Assembly (NCBI GenBank): GCA_008360955.1
Contig: LUCM01010123.1
Span: 1 to 64,000, forward strand
Direction: 5' to 3'
DNA length: 64,000 nt
Source of the DNA: Fasciolopsis buskii
Taxonomy: Eukaryota > Platyhelminthes > Trematoda > Plagiorchiida > Fasciolidae
Shown here: positions 52,301 to 62,411 of the stretch, piece by piece
How positions within the stretch are numbered: position 1 is the stretch's first letter
Layout: each line of letters opens with the position of its first letter
Notes under the pieces: model-generated
Databases searched by the model: none
Told to the model about the DNA's origin: nothing
What the model saw: the letters and a program-made list of their open reading frames with translations, nothing else
Program-made: the position numbers and the translations under genes

Positions 52301-53973
52301 CAAATTTTCCTCCTTCTGTGTTATACATACAACGCCCAGGCAGACTCACACAAGGATGGAATGTGAACTGGACCCAGCTTTTGACTGCTTTTCAACACAG
52401 AATGCTTCCAAATAGTGTTCTCGGCAAGGCCACCAAATGGATGCATACAACTAAGCCTAAAACACCACATGGATCTTTTTGCATAAATGGGACTAAACGA
52501 GAGGAAATAGTCCTCGGAGTGGTTAGTTCGATGCATCCACTTAAATCCTACTAGACCAGTGAGAAAATTTAACTTGCTCTTTGATGGTTTAAGTTGTGCT
52601 GAATGTGGTTAATTCCGGTCAAATCGCTACTCTGAGATCGACAAATGTGATTGATTGTTTGGCAGGAAAGCCGCTGTACCGGTCGGAAAAGTTCCATTTT
52701 AGTTAACAGGAAATAAATGGAATGCATTATACTGATGTACTGATGTAAGCGGGTCACTGGTGCATGAAAGCGGAGGAAACACAACACCAAAATATTTTCT
52801 TATTTTCGGATGAAACCTTAATAGAATCGGAAAAAACTAAACAAGAATTAGGCAAAGGGCTGTTCCTCAGGATGTAAGATGATGCCGGCGGTGCGAAGTG
52901 CCTAGTGTTTAGATAACAGTATCTGAAAACTCATTATGAATCCCGGTAATAAAGGCATGACATTGAGTTGCTCTCGTCAAACTCAAGCGGTTATTATGCT
53001 CACCTAGTGTGCAGTGTATTCAACTACCCTAGGTCATATTCGAATATAGCAACTGTGTCGGTCAAATTTAGTCAAACGCGTGGTTTAGTTCTTATGCATA
53101 AAACATCAAGTCAGAGATGGTGAACAAGATTTATCGACAAAAAGTAAAGTGGCAAGCAGAAAGCTGTCCATTCGGTGCTTCCTCCAATATGAATACAATA
53201 ACAGTGGCCTTTCATTTCGCGCACATTATAGGTTAAAGTGTCTGTCAGAAATTCAGTTCACACTGGTTACTTCCGATCTGTTTCAGTAGTACAAAACTAG
53301 AATTACCGATGGGTGGTTTATGTCACAGACTGCAGGCCCAGATCACCAGTGACAAAAATAAGTAACGGAGGCAATGGAGAAAAGCTACCTCAAATAACAG
53401 CTGAAGTTTACACCTGTAACACATTCACCATCTACGGTAGTTTAGTGTTCCGAATTTGTTCAGGCTGCGTCCGAATCCTAGGCAACGTTCGGCTGTGGAT
53501 GAAGACTACTGGTAAACCGGATGTAACGACTGTGCAGTGTTTTCACGAATTCTACCGACTAAGTGATAAGATTGTGATGTGAATCGCTGAAAGTTATTAA
53601 CAAAAGGACGATTAGAAAAACAACCAGGTTGTAGCAAAAAACAACATCTATTTGGTTCTAAAAATTCATACTAAGAATTGTCGTTTTCATCACGAAATTA
53701 AGAGCCACAAATGAGAATTAAAATTCGACTACCGAACGCACTGAAATCGTCTCCCAAACACAATGTCACGTGCGCATAAACTCACTCTTACTCACTGGCT
53801 GTGTCTAGTGCACGAATTTTCACCTGTTGTCCGTAAACACAAAAATCGCGCTCGTAATTGTCAAACCGCGGATAGGATCCGAACGGTTGTTGTGCGAAGG
53901 CTAGCAATAGCTGACTTTTTCCTGCTTTCTCATCCCCGATCACGCAGACCGAGATGGCACGTACTCCGGTCAT
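25176..53973 (-). CDS. Atypical Rho-like small GTPase, three exons (53973-53796, 27164-26935, 25325-25176)
   Basis: The exons join in phase (178 + 230 + 150 bases) to 185 residues, the usual size of a Rho protein, with GT-AG borders throughout. Motifs in order: P-loop GDEKAGKS (13-20), switch I region 31-40 (FGSYPRFDNY), DTAS-Q (57-61) where DTAG-Q is usual, WYEEIR (97-102), G4 box TKCD (116-119), G5 box ECSAK (151-155), C-terminal CIIL (182-185). The end predicts prenylation, most likely geranylgeranyl because of the final Leu, and membrane attachment. Three features depart from normal Rho: Glu at the position of Ras Gly12, no Thr in switch I, and Ser for the DxxG Gly. Gln61 is kept. Together these suggest a GTPase-poor, Rnd- or RhoH-like signalling protein, probably acting on the cytoskeleton (inference). 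An in-frame stop lies four codons before Met1. Subfamily not recognised. Confidence 0.85.
25326..26934. other. Rho-like GTPase intron 2
   Basis: About 1.6 kb with a GTTAGT donor and CATAG acceptor (minus strand). No nested gene or repeat seen. Confidence 0.7.
26935..27164 (-). CDS. Rho-like GTPase exon 2
   Basis: 230 bases; acceptor GTCACTACAG, donor AAG/GTTAGT. The first two bases (GC) complete an AGC Ser codon with the last A of exon 1. It reads QDGHIKLRQLLYASTDIFLL, which aligns without a gap to [20 protein letters not shown] of RhoA, and ends after the TKCD box. Confidence 0.9.
27720..28050. other. GC-richer coding-like island, strand unresolved
   Basis: Minus strand: acceptor TATTTTATCAG at about 27874, then an open frame (TVQSLGILHDALVLHGSNKY, then FTELGLRFELK) to TAG at 27721-27723. 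Plus strand: a very good acceptor CTTTCATTTTCAG at 27747, and an open frame from 27855 (LPDKILPYEPNLPHGVMYKL, then GIPDSFWAGLNNIRLI) to a CAG/GTGTTT donor at about 28011. Both look protein-like and both lie in intron 1 of the Rho-like gene. Family unknown. Confidence 0.3.
28437..28707 (-). repeat. tRNA-derived SINE, left arm of an inverted pair
   Basis: It is the reverse complement of 28921-29190 over about 270 bases with few differences. On its own minus strand it carries the tRNA-like head (TAGCGTAATGG, matching a pol III A box) and the same 3' part. Confidence 0.8.
28802..28908 (-). repeat. SINE 3'-end fragment
   Basis: Repeats the 3' half of the SINE (TTCACCATGTGATATCATCG to CATCCTTGTTAGGAATCA) in the same orientation as the left arm, between the two arms. 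It shares the flank AGATTGAATGTTTTCAT with the copy at 51079. Confidence 0.75.
28921..29190 (+). repeat. tRNA-derived SINE, right arm of an inverted pair
   Basis: From about 29010: GCCTGCCCGGTAGCGTAATG starts a tRNA-like head with a good A box and a degraded B box (GTTTCGCGTCCC in place of GGTTCGAATCC), then a tRNA-unrelated body (GGATGAAACAGCTGTACAGT) and a tail ATATCACATGGTGAA. Other copies: 28437-28707 (minus), 51079-51315 (minus), and scraps near 7908 and perhaps 59300. Confidence 0.75.
29872..29910 (-). ncRNA. Hammerhead-like relic 2
   Basis: Minus strand: TTGATAA, A, a 5-bp hairpin (GACTC / GGGTC with one G-T pair, 7-base loop), then GAAACGTCA. Same architecture, same spacing and same two core changes as relic 1 at 23926-23960. 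Known hammerhead ribozymes of Penelope-like elements sit in their terminal repeats, so this may mark a lost element. Confidence 0.4.
31534..31565. repeat. 32-base alternating pyrimidine-purine tract
   Basis: A run of CG, TG, CATG and CA steps with no break in the pyrimidine-purine alternation. Such DNA can adopt the Z form. Confidence 0.85.
33771..33808. repeat. (TA)n microsatellite
   Basis: TA run with TTTATATG interruptions. Confidence 0.85.
37277..37307. repeat. (AT)n microsatellite, uninterrupted
   Basis: About 15 uninterrupted AT units, the longest pure run in the window. Confidence 0.9.
38778..38801. repeat. (AT)n microsatellite
   Basis: About 11 AT units. Confidence 0.85.
44984..45069 (+). 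CDS. Weak exon candidate, plus strand
   Basis: 86 bases between acceptor CTCGTCTCCAG and donor AGT/GTAAGT, open in one frame (HALSAVNRDVLEANLSCVI). Starting and ending phases (1 base each side) do not fit the exon at 47076 directly. No family recognised; lies inside the Rho-like intron on the opposite strand. Confidence 0.2.
47076..47314 (+). CDS. Exon candidate of an unknown plus-strand gene
   Basis: 239 bases between acceptor GTATCTTGCGCAG and the strong donor ACAA/GTGAGT, fully open. The encoded 79 residues are balanced in composition (NYSLADFSKMVSERSRM, then HLAETNVVLGYGSIVSYENP and a basic end PSPGRNLIHKRHY). Phase 0 at the start, phase 2 at the end. If real, a gene is nested antisense in intron 1 of the Rho-like GTPase. 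I do not recognise the protein. Confidence 0.4.
48046..48206 (+). CDS. Weak exon candidate with a membrane-like segment
   Basis: Using acceptor TATTGCAGAG the frame continues in phase from the exon at 47076-47314. It gives a basic start, then ELTLLATLLLAPVIPLVILL, which could span a membrane, and ends at a GTACGT donor near 48207. The CTAGCA-rich sequence is slightly repetitive, so the hydrophobic run may be accidental. Confidence 0.2.
48207..51078. other. Rho-like GTPase intron 1, continued: no gene supported
   Basis: The longest open stretch (50157-49783, minus, 124 codons) has no known motif and no clear acceptor; its end (AEPSTLELNDPKNNKRGI) is protein-like, but I leave it uncalled. Confidence 0.35.
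51079..51315 (-). repeat. tRNA-derived SINE, older copy
   Basis: Matches the SINE at 28.9-29.2 kb in reverse orientation along its whole body and tRNA-like head, with more substitutions and a duplicated CAGG in the head. The 5' extension beyond the CACATGATGT point is missing. Confidence 0.7.
51316..53795. other. Rho-like GTPase intron 1, right end: no gene seen
   Basis: No exon or element supported. The intron begins (minus strand) with GTGAGTAAG at 53795. Confidence 0.4.
53796..53973 (-). CDS. Rho-like GTPase exon 1 (start codon, P-loop, switch I)
   Basis: ATG at 53973-53971 is the first Met after an in-frame TGA at 53985-53983. 59 codons plus one base before a consensus GTGAGT donor. It holds VCVIGDEKAGKSQLLLAF (beta 1, P-loop, helix 1) and ends at ALDTA, exactly before the Gly position of the DxxG motif. 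Confidence 0.85.
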
Positions 53974-55948
53974 GGTCACCGTTCATCGGTCAGCATGTGA
54001 CACCGGGCCGATTACGTGAGCACCCATATGTATGCGTCCCCGCGTGCGTTCAAGCACATGAAACATACATGTAAGCATGAGTACACATGTACACGCACAC
54101 GCATACATTGAAGCGCGCAGCACTGGTGTAACGCAAGTGTACTATAGTTCGGCTTGACTGGTACGTGGTTCGACTACCATGGCTATTTTTGTGTACGTTC
54201 ATTCTCTTGCCTCGCATGATTGATCGGAATAGACCGACCAATCAGTGAAGAAACACAGTTGATTCCACACAACAGCCGGTTTGAACCAAGGATATGCATT
54301 TGCGTGTCTGTCACCGGCATGTGAGCACCTGAGCGATTGCGCAGGCGACGATCAAGTGCAGAAGGCCATAATCAGTGCGTTTCCGTAGCTGTCAAGTGAC
54401 GTGTCGGATGTTCATCTCGATTTCGCCGTTCGGATAACGCAATTTCGACACGATAACAGGTAGATATAGAAAATAAAAGCTTCCATTTAAAAATACTCGT
54501 TCATTTTAGCTCAGCCATTGAGCAAAATTTGTGAGTTTTTTAATTTCCGAATCGCCTGCGAATATATCGGCGCTTTTTCACGCAAACCAATTAAACACAT
54601 TCGGGCATGCCTTTTAGGAACCTTTTTTAAAAAGTAAGATGTTTGTGAAAAGATAATGTTTGAAAATTAATCTTTCTTTATATTTTTTCACAACAATTAT
54701 TCTGGATGGTGTCCCTAATCCCAAATGAAATGACTAATCTGGGAGAATAAGTGATCCTGACGTTATGACAACAGGAAAAGTATTTAAACGAGAACCAAAT
54801 CACCCGTAAGAAAGGACACCACAATAAAAAGTTGTAGTTGTGGTGAATTAATTTCTGCAACAAGCGAAAGGAAAATAAAAATTACTCTCCCAAAATGACC
54901 CATTTCTCAGACAACGTGAGCCAATTTATTTGGGTTATGTTCAGACACAAAATGCATGTAATTTGACAGCCATATGGTAATAAATCTGATGGGATATCTG
55001 GTTACGCTACTCGATTCACAATTGCTACCACGTCTACTGGTAGTCTCAGCATGCATCATCATCAAAGACCGAGGCTTGATGAAAATAAATACACGGAAAT
55101 GTCAACATTTTATTTCCTTGAAATAACGCGCATTCATGTGACGTGATTTGCATGAAAAGCTACGCCAGCCAAATACCATCGATGGTAGTAAATACCATTG
55201 GAGATGTTTCATCATTTATTAGCAATGCAGTCAGAGAACTGGAAATTTAGTCCATGGCCTGCATCAGGATATAAGTAAGGAATCCACTGGAGGAATTTAA
55301 AAGATCAGTTAGCCGTCAGAATAGGAAAGAAAATTCAAGGTTGGCAGTTTATAATTACTCATAAATTCGCGGCCATCTAAATTAGTCTAACTGATTGGTA
55401 CCTGCATCCGGAATGTGGCAAATGCAGCAGCTGGCAGAGGTTGGAAAAAGTCCATTGGTTATCATCTTCCGCCAAGTCTGAACTGAATGCATTTATTGAG
55501 AATAATAATAATAATGTGTATATTTGTCAGTTCTCGAGAGGCATGCTCCATGATAAGATCAAATTTGTAAATGTATGAAAAAAGCGAATGACAACGATAG
55601 GACCACTGAACTTATTGGTATGAGAATGCATAGTCAGCACCTTTAAGAAGAAAAGATTACCGCAGTGACATTCCACAGAAAATCGAACGTTAAAGGGTAA
55701 GTCTGAAAATATATGCGCCAAACATGACCTTTTACACGTGGACTCTTTAACAAGGAAGAAACCCACTGTGTTAATGAAGAAAGCAAAAGATAAGACCCCT
55801 AGTATGTTCTCCTCAATCATCTCGAACGGTACGTACAGAGTTGTTCTAAATTGCAATGGACAAATCTCATAATTAAAGCCCTATCACTTTGTCCTAATTT
55901 TTTGTATTTCCAGTAGGAAAAATGATACATTTGCCTATGTAGTACGTT
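53974..55948. other. Region upstream of the Rho-like gene; no other gene seen
   Basis: The promoter and 5' UTR of the minus-strand gene should lie here, but no TATA or initiator motif stood out. An (AAT)n run lies at about 55500-55516. Confidence 0.35.
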
Positions 55949-57610
55949 TTGAAATACAATTCCCCACCTGAAGATCTGGCTGTGACCTCCACAGAAGCTA
56001 CGGAAGAACTTAAGTGTGCTGCAGCAAATAAACGCCACCTCAATAGGACAATTAAACTACGACTTCAAAGACCAGTTAGAAAGGAACATGTGGATGCAAT
56101 GAAGGAACTACTGAATAAAAAGGAAATCATATTGAATAAACCTGGTAAAGGGAGCGGACTAGTGGTGATGAACACCTGCGATTACATTGATAAACTCATC
56201 CCAGTACTGAGCGATTAAACCAAATTCACCAACAGCCTTAATGAGAAAGACTTAACATGAAAAGCTGAGCGCCAAATCACGTCTGCTTTAAAAAAGATGA
56301 AAGATGCCGACTTCATCATCGCTCAAGCATACAAAAAGTTAGGATCCACAGGTTCTACAGCTTATAGGCGCCCCAGTGCGCACAAACCGGTAACAACGAT
56401 TCGTCCAATAGTATTAGCAATAAATTCACCCTACCATGATGTCGTCCGTTGGCTAATGTTTCTTGAACCCATCCGACAATGTATGGTTGGACATAGTTTG
56501 AAAGGCAAATTTGATTTCATACATAAAATCGAGGAAGAAATCATTTTTCCGCTTGAAATAGTATCTCTCTTCATCGATGTGCTCTTTTAGGGAACCATCG
56601 ATTTCATAGTGGACAACATAAGACAAACCAATAGGAATTTTGGCCTGCCAATGAGCAGTTTGCCCGAGCTTGTTTGGATGCACATTTAACATTCAATTCT
56701 TGTTCAGCGAAATCTTATACGGATGCTTGCTGACACATCCCTCGCATAACTGGATAGAAGAAAGCTAAAGTCGATTAGTGATAGCTATGAGCATTGCTAC
56801 CGCTATATGGACGATATATTTGTGAATGATGATGTGCAAACGAGATTTAACAGCGCCCACCAAACAGCACTTTTCACAATTGAATGCGAAGAGAACAGTC
56901 ACCCATCGTTCCTGTATGTCTCCCACAAGACTAGAAGAGGGCTACATACAAGGAGAAGTCTACGGAAGACAAACTTGAAGTGGCCGGTACACCAAATTTA
57001 ACAGTTCCGTTAACATCCAACAGAACAGTAACCTATTGATGTGCTTGGCCTTCAGAGTGAGGACAACCTGCGCTGCCGAATCGTTGGATAACAATTTGGG
57101 GGAAAACGCTCACCGCGATCGACCCACTGAGAAGAATGCAATCGAAAAGCTCCCAGACAGTCCCGAAATACTTTTCGACGAGAAAGATCTATTCATCAGT
57201 TTATCGTTTAAGAGATATGCAATTGGTAAGATTTTAAAGCCAGTTTTGTGCCGGGCAGTCCCAAACACTTCCAATGCCACCACATTGCATTGGGTTTTGC
57301 ATGACTCTCCTCTATTCCAGATCTAAAACAAGTTCAGTTTGTGGTTGCTGACCGCAGCAGTGGTTATTTGCTCCTCTAAATGCGTTTGAAGTGCATCCTA
57401 TGCAGGTCGAACGGCACGATAGCTATCTCCCCGGATCAGAGAGCACCATCGAAGCTGGGTAACATGGGGACAAACCGGCTCGCTATCTTAGTGTACTTAA
57501 TTGACACTGGGCATAGGCTTAATCCGAAATAGGCATTCACGGTTGTCTATCGTGGTCTGCTTAAAAAGTGCCATATTTTATCCGACTAATCCATTCCCTC
57601 CTAAAGTGAA
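55949..57610 (+). mobile_element. Penelope-like element, broken (RT plus GIY-YIG remnant)
   Basis: Plus strand in several frames: LNKPGKGSGLVVMNTCDYID near 56130-56190 (the DKG-x-x-VVM-type motif of Penelope RT), QITSALKKMKDADFI near 56274, HKPVTTIRPIV at 56381-56413, EIVSLFIDV near 56550-56585, RYMDDIFV at about 56801-56824 (YxDD intact), SLSFKRYAIGKILKP near 57195, and a GIY-YIG nuclease remnant SYAGRTAR ... LSPRIREHH at about 57395-57450, followed by a DTGHRLNP-like part. Penelope-like elements code for exactly this RT-to-GIY-YIG order. Stops and frameshifts are frequent, and the segment just before YxDD that should carry the QxDGVAMGSP motif is missing. Non-functional. Confidence 0.88.
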
Positions 57611-58234
57611 TTTTTTCCAAATATGTAGTGATGTAATGGCATGAGTACTAATCACCGGAAACGAGCTTGTTCGCCAAATTATGTTTTATCAGTGTGCTCA
57701 GTGGAAATTTTCAAGGACTTAAAGATATCTTCAAAAGGGATGACTGAGAAAAACTGTCGGTCTTTCTCTTGATTTTATCTTCAGATTATCTTTGATTTAT
57801 TTGCTGGGACTCACCAGTGTGTCAAACAAACCATTTCAGTCCCTGTGTTGTGGTGGAAAGTACTTTTCCACTAATAGGACATTTATATCGTACTTCACCC
57901 AGCGCCCACGTAGTGTACTTGCGTCTAAATATGTGAACCTGGCATACTTATCTGGACTGCTTTAAATGAAGGAGGGAGGGGGAATTGCTGCTAGTCTTGA
58001 TCTTAGACACGGACAGGCTTAATTTTGCCAGTGACGAGTAAAGGTAGTTTGTTAGGTTCCATCAGCGGCATGACAAAACCGATGATTACCCGTGAATGAC
58101 CCAAGTGAATTGTATCTCATAAACTGCCTGCTTTTCATATTGCTGTAATGGGTGTGTCTATCTGTCATTGAACCCTATCAGAATAGTCTAGTCCGGGCTT
58201 AGGTGATTCACATGAGGGATTGATTCCTGTCTAG
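57611..58234. other. No gene seen
   Basis: Flank of the Penelope-like remnant; its 3' terminal repeat was not recognised. Confidence 0.3.
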
Positions 58235-58760
58235 ATAGGCGCCACTCCGGTTGGAAGACTGATAGGTCTACGAAAGCTTCTCGCCCTAGCGGTCGATCGA
58301 CCGTTCACCCTGACGAATATGTATGCTTTTGATGGTGAATCCAAGTGCAAGCGTAGACGAGCCCAGCGTATCCGGCTATTGACACGCTTGCCTGATCCTT
58401 TACATTTCTTTGAGGGTCGAAGCACCGCCAATCCTACAAATAATAATATTATTGTTGTTGCTAACCATAGCAATCAGATCGCCTGTGCAAGTGCCTTCGA
58501 AAAAAGACATCGAATCTTTTTCAACAGCACGTGAAACAATTTCAGACTTTGATTCATGGAAAAAGTCAGACGTCTTAGAATGTCGGCACAAAATAGACGA
58601 GAGTCTGACATTGCTGCACGTCCATCGAATATTGATAATTAAAAGTCAGGAAGTTCAGAATGACAATCCGCATGCAGCTCATTGCTGCAAAGATCACAGT
58701 CACGGTAGAAACAGGGTTCTCGTTACCCCTCTACAGGCACGAAAAACCGGTTTGTTTTAG
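58235..58760 (+). other. Overlapping open frames, coding-like
   Basis: One frame is open from 58235, after a CTGTCTAG acceptor, to TGA at 58532-58534 (VGRLIGLRKLLALAVDRPF, then LLTRLPDPLHFFEG). A second is open from about 58410 to TAG at 58758-58760 (SKKDIESFSTARETISDFD). The pieces could be one exon with a frameshift or a retroelement scrap. No family recognised. Confidence 0.25.
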
Positions 58761-59760
58761 CCTTATTTGCAACGCACAAACCTGTCAAGTGTTGTGCCAA
58801 GACCGGAGCGCAACTTAATTTTCCTGAATATTTCTTTGCCCAGAGGTTTTCTACTTTTATTTATGTAACTAAATTGAAGCACAAATATGCGGTGAATACA
58901 AATAAAGCACACAAATAAGCTGCCATTTTTTCTATGAGGCTTTTGACAGCAGTACTGTTATAGTTCCGTTGTGATCGTGAGCAAACTCTTCGAATTTCGA
59001 TGCAGAGTCATGGACACTAAAATATCACAGTCCGTGCTTATCCAATTACTGGACAATGGCACATCAAATTTCTGTTCCTCTTAAGGAACCGATACGAAAA
59101 GAATTGCATGACTGACCCTTGAATTCTGCATATTTTCCTCATTTACTTTAGTTACTACATTTTAAGTAGTAGTATAATAGTAAAGACAACTCTTCCCATC
59201 TCACGCTAGTGCCACTAGCAGAGATTTATGAATTTCAAGTGATACGTCAATTGATATTGGTTCACAACCTCTTTTCTTGATTTGGTATCTCAGTTCCTAT
59301 GTAACGGATATGCAGTGATTGCTTCCATGGTTTCTTATAATGTTGGGCTGGGTAATAACACTGCCTGATGTATATTAAAGTCTATCGACCGCTTTGTTCT
59401 ATTCGTTTCTTATGTTCTCTACAGTCCAAACCCATTCAATCTTCGTGCGCATTTACGTGTCTGACTGGTGAAGAATAGGCATGTGCTTGCTTATTAGAAG
59501 AGAAATCACACTGGAATTGTCTTCTTTGCTTTCTAGTGTTTGTCTGCTGGTTACTGTCCAATAATTGATTGTGTTGGTACGATGATTAGTTAGGCCGTTC
59601 GAAAGTATAACGTGACTATCCATAAAAATGTAAACTTGTTTCAGATAAGATAAATGATAAATGAATGGATAGAACAAATTATTACTAAGCGTATCAATTT
59701 AAGAGAAATTCCGTCTACAATGGGACACTTCAAATTGGTAGTTGTCATATTAGCCTTCGA

Positions 59761-60012
59761 TCACTTCGATTCAGCTTCGGCCCGGCTACTTTTTAGATTT
59801 ATTCGCTGAAGGCGAAACAATACAGAGTAAAGTTTCTGTAGTGGAGCTTCGCTTGCGGAACGCGGCCGGAAATAATGGATTTCTTCTGGATTGAATGTAA
59901 TCTGCTTCCAGTAGTTGGAAGAAAGCCCAATTGATACATCATGTTGTTCTTCATTATACACTTCGTCATCAAATGTATAGCTCAGATAACCACTTCAGAT
60001 GGAATGCGTAAA
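59761..60012 (-). CDS. Last-exon candidate with one frameshift
   Basis: Minus strand: acceptor ACTGTCCATTTCAG at 60013, then YAFHLKWLSELY in one frame. After the bases CTATACA the next frame carries on as TFDDEVYNEEQHDV, NYWKQITFNPEEIHYF, LYSVLFRLQRINLK and stops at TGA 59763-59761. Both halves look like protein and meet at a single-base shift. The simplest readings are a sequencing or assembly error in a real last exon, or a young pseudogene. Family unknown. It may belong to the exons at 62.4-63.3 kb, but phases cannot be tested across the gap. Confidence 0.35.
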
Positions 60013-61036
60013 CTGAAATGGACAGTTCCTGTGGATTTTTGTCCGATCTATTTAAACCGCACCAGCTACCGTATAGCTTTTGTGCTAATGTGAGAAATTA
60101 TCAGTAGAACTAAAAATATTTCAGTACAATTTGGAATCAAACATTTTCCAGATCCTTTGCGGTTTACACAAAAAAAACCCATCGGAATTATCACAAGCTG
60201 AACATTGCTTTCCCGGATGCTATACTAGGCTTGAACAAGGTACAATGAAAATAACTTGCCAGACTGTTAATCTACATTGTGTATGTTTTCCACTCATGAT
60301 GCACGTGGAAAGGTATTGGTAAATTATATTTATCAGCGAATTACAACAAAATGACAGGAACCAACCAGTGCTTTCTTTTATTAGGCTGCTAGTTTTCCCA
60401 GTTCAAATGGTCTGTGAAATCAGTTTCAAGAAGATAAAGAAGGGAGATGCAATGGAGTGGAACTGTTATCCTACATTCAAAATAAGATGATGACTAGGAG
60501 ATTTCTTATGAGCCGAAAGTGTAGGCGAGACGCAAGTCCATCATGCTCACACCAAACACCCAAGTACGCATTTCGTGACGAGTTCGGGTAACCTAGTCAC
60601 ATGGTCAGTGGTCGCGACAACTGCAATCTGTATCAGCTCACTGGTTAGGTGTTCGCAAGAATGATCCTGTCCTCGATAGGCCATTCCACAATTCGTTGTT
60701 CTCTTATACTGGCAATTAAATTTGTTTGCATACATTCTTCGTGTCACCGCGAATTCATTACCCATTTACTCGTTCTGTTTCGTCGTTCCCACTGCCTTTG
60801 TGAGTACATTTACCAATTTCAAGCAGTTTTAATGAGCACAAGTGTGCTGACGCGACGGTTGCCCTTAGATGCACAACACGAATAAAGGTAACTGCTCCTG
60901 TCTCTATGAGACGCGACTAGGGTTTCTGCTTCAGAGCAAGCCTGCCCTAATAATGTCCTAGACTTTCGAACTCACGTTGTAATCTGCGTAGCCTGCATTG
61001 AAAAATTTTCGATTAATCGACATATTAGGGCGCGCT
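60013..61036. other. No gene seen
   Basis: No exon or repeat could be supported on either strand. Confidence 0.3.
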
Positions 61037-61069
61037 GTTTCACCCTGGGAACTTTCAGTGCTTCATCAG
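61037..61069 (-). ncRNA. Hammerhead-like motif with intact core
   Basis: Minus strand: CTGATGA, A, a 6-bp stem with one mismatch and one G-T pair (GCACTG / CAGGGT, 8-base loop), GAAAC. Both conserved core boxes of a hammerhead ribozyme are complete, and spacing is the same as in the relics at 23.9 and 29.9 kb. Stems I and III were not established, so activity is open. Confidence 0.4.
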
Positions 61070-62411
61070 GGTTGAGTTCATTACAAGGAAAGGGTTATTG
61101 ATTTTGTGAATTATACCAACATCTGTTGGGCCAGTTATCTTGGCAATAACTTCAGTTTGTTTCACAACAGTTTTGGCTCTATGATAGTAAAATGTCATTT
61201 CTAGTTTTGTTTGATCACGACAGTGATGTGTAAATGGATCCACTTTGATTTCGGAGCAACACTAGTCATTTCGGTGACGATTTTATGCCTGTTCTGGCTC
61301 CATTACTATCTGATTATTTATGCTTTGTTGTTGTGATTTTATCGATTGTCCCCCATAAGGTTTTTGGTTAGTTACCTCTGTTTTATCTTTACCAGGACAG
61401 ATTCAGTTCTAAATAGATGAGTGATCAAACATTCCGATTATTTCTCACACAGTTGCATGCTTCTGTTACACCAAGTGATCACTCAGAAGTTCATTTGGAC
61501 TTAAAACATCCATAAATTTTCACAACACACGAACTGTTTTAGCCCTTCATTACAGGGTCCTTACCACTGTCAACGCAGCAGTCCTCTTACCGCCTACAAA
61601 GTACGTGCAGATGAATAGAACGGTTGTTTTTGTTCTCATTCATTATTATTGGAGCTTCGAGGTTCTATTTATGGACCCCACTAGATTTCTGATGAGATGG
61701 TCATCTTCTCACCTGAATCCCAGTGCTCAACTTCAGACCTTCTAGTCCTGGAAGGGATAGACCGTTGCATTACTGTATGTGCTCACTGACACGCACTGAT
61801 TTAAGCTGACTTATGCAATCCATCAAAATTAGCTGTAACACAAATCAGTAAACTCAGGTTGAGAAGGTTTTCCAGACCATTTTTATTGGAATTAAGACTT
61901 TTGTCTAAGAAAAGGAGGTAAAGTTATACAGATGTTAGTGAATAGTAGTTGCAAACCTCAACTGTTTTCCGTCCCATGCATGCAGATGGGCACGAAATTG
62001 CGAAAAGTTTGCCTAGCCGTTTGATAGTCCTAGCCAGATACAAACGAGCTGATAAAAACAGATGGTTAGTAAAGCCGTTTGCATCGTCCATTATATACAT
62101 TCTCAGTCAAACCATTGGCGAAAAAATACACTTAAATTCGCATATCATCTGAACGTCTTCTGTTAAACTTATTTTGTAAGCTTCTCTAAAGTTTTATGGA
62201 CCAATAATTCAGTCCACAAATTATTGTTCCCGCTATAGAAAGCACTAGATCACATGCCGATTATGTGAAACAAATCAGTGAGCAACAGCCCAAGAAGGCA
62301 TGAGTATTGGCCGTGGATTCCACTCCCAGGTGGGTCTTTTTTCGAAACACTGTTTACGATCACTCGCAACAATCTAGAACCAACTTACGGTGCCTTAACG
62401 GTTTTTACTGT
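61070..62411. other. No gene supported
   Basis: A minus-strand open stretch at 61243-61055 (MTFYYHRAKTVVKQTEVIA) runs straight into the hammerhead-like motif and may be part of the same repeat. Nothing else recognised. Confidence 0.3.

Noticed and set aside
53763..54074. 103-codon plus-strand open frame
   Set aside because: Antisense shadow of exon 1 of the Rho-like GTPase.
61688..61715. CTGATGAG with a short inverted repeat, plus strand
   Set aside because: The GAAA box is absent; GAAT follows instead.
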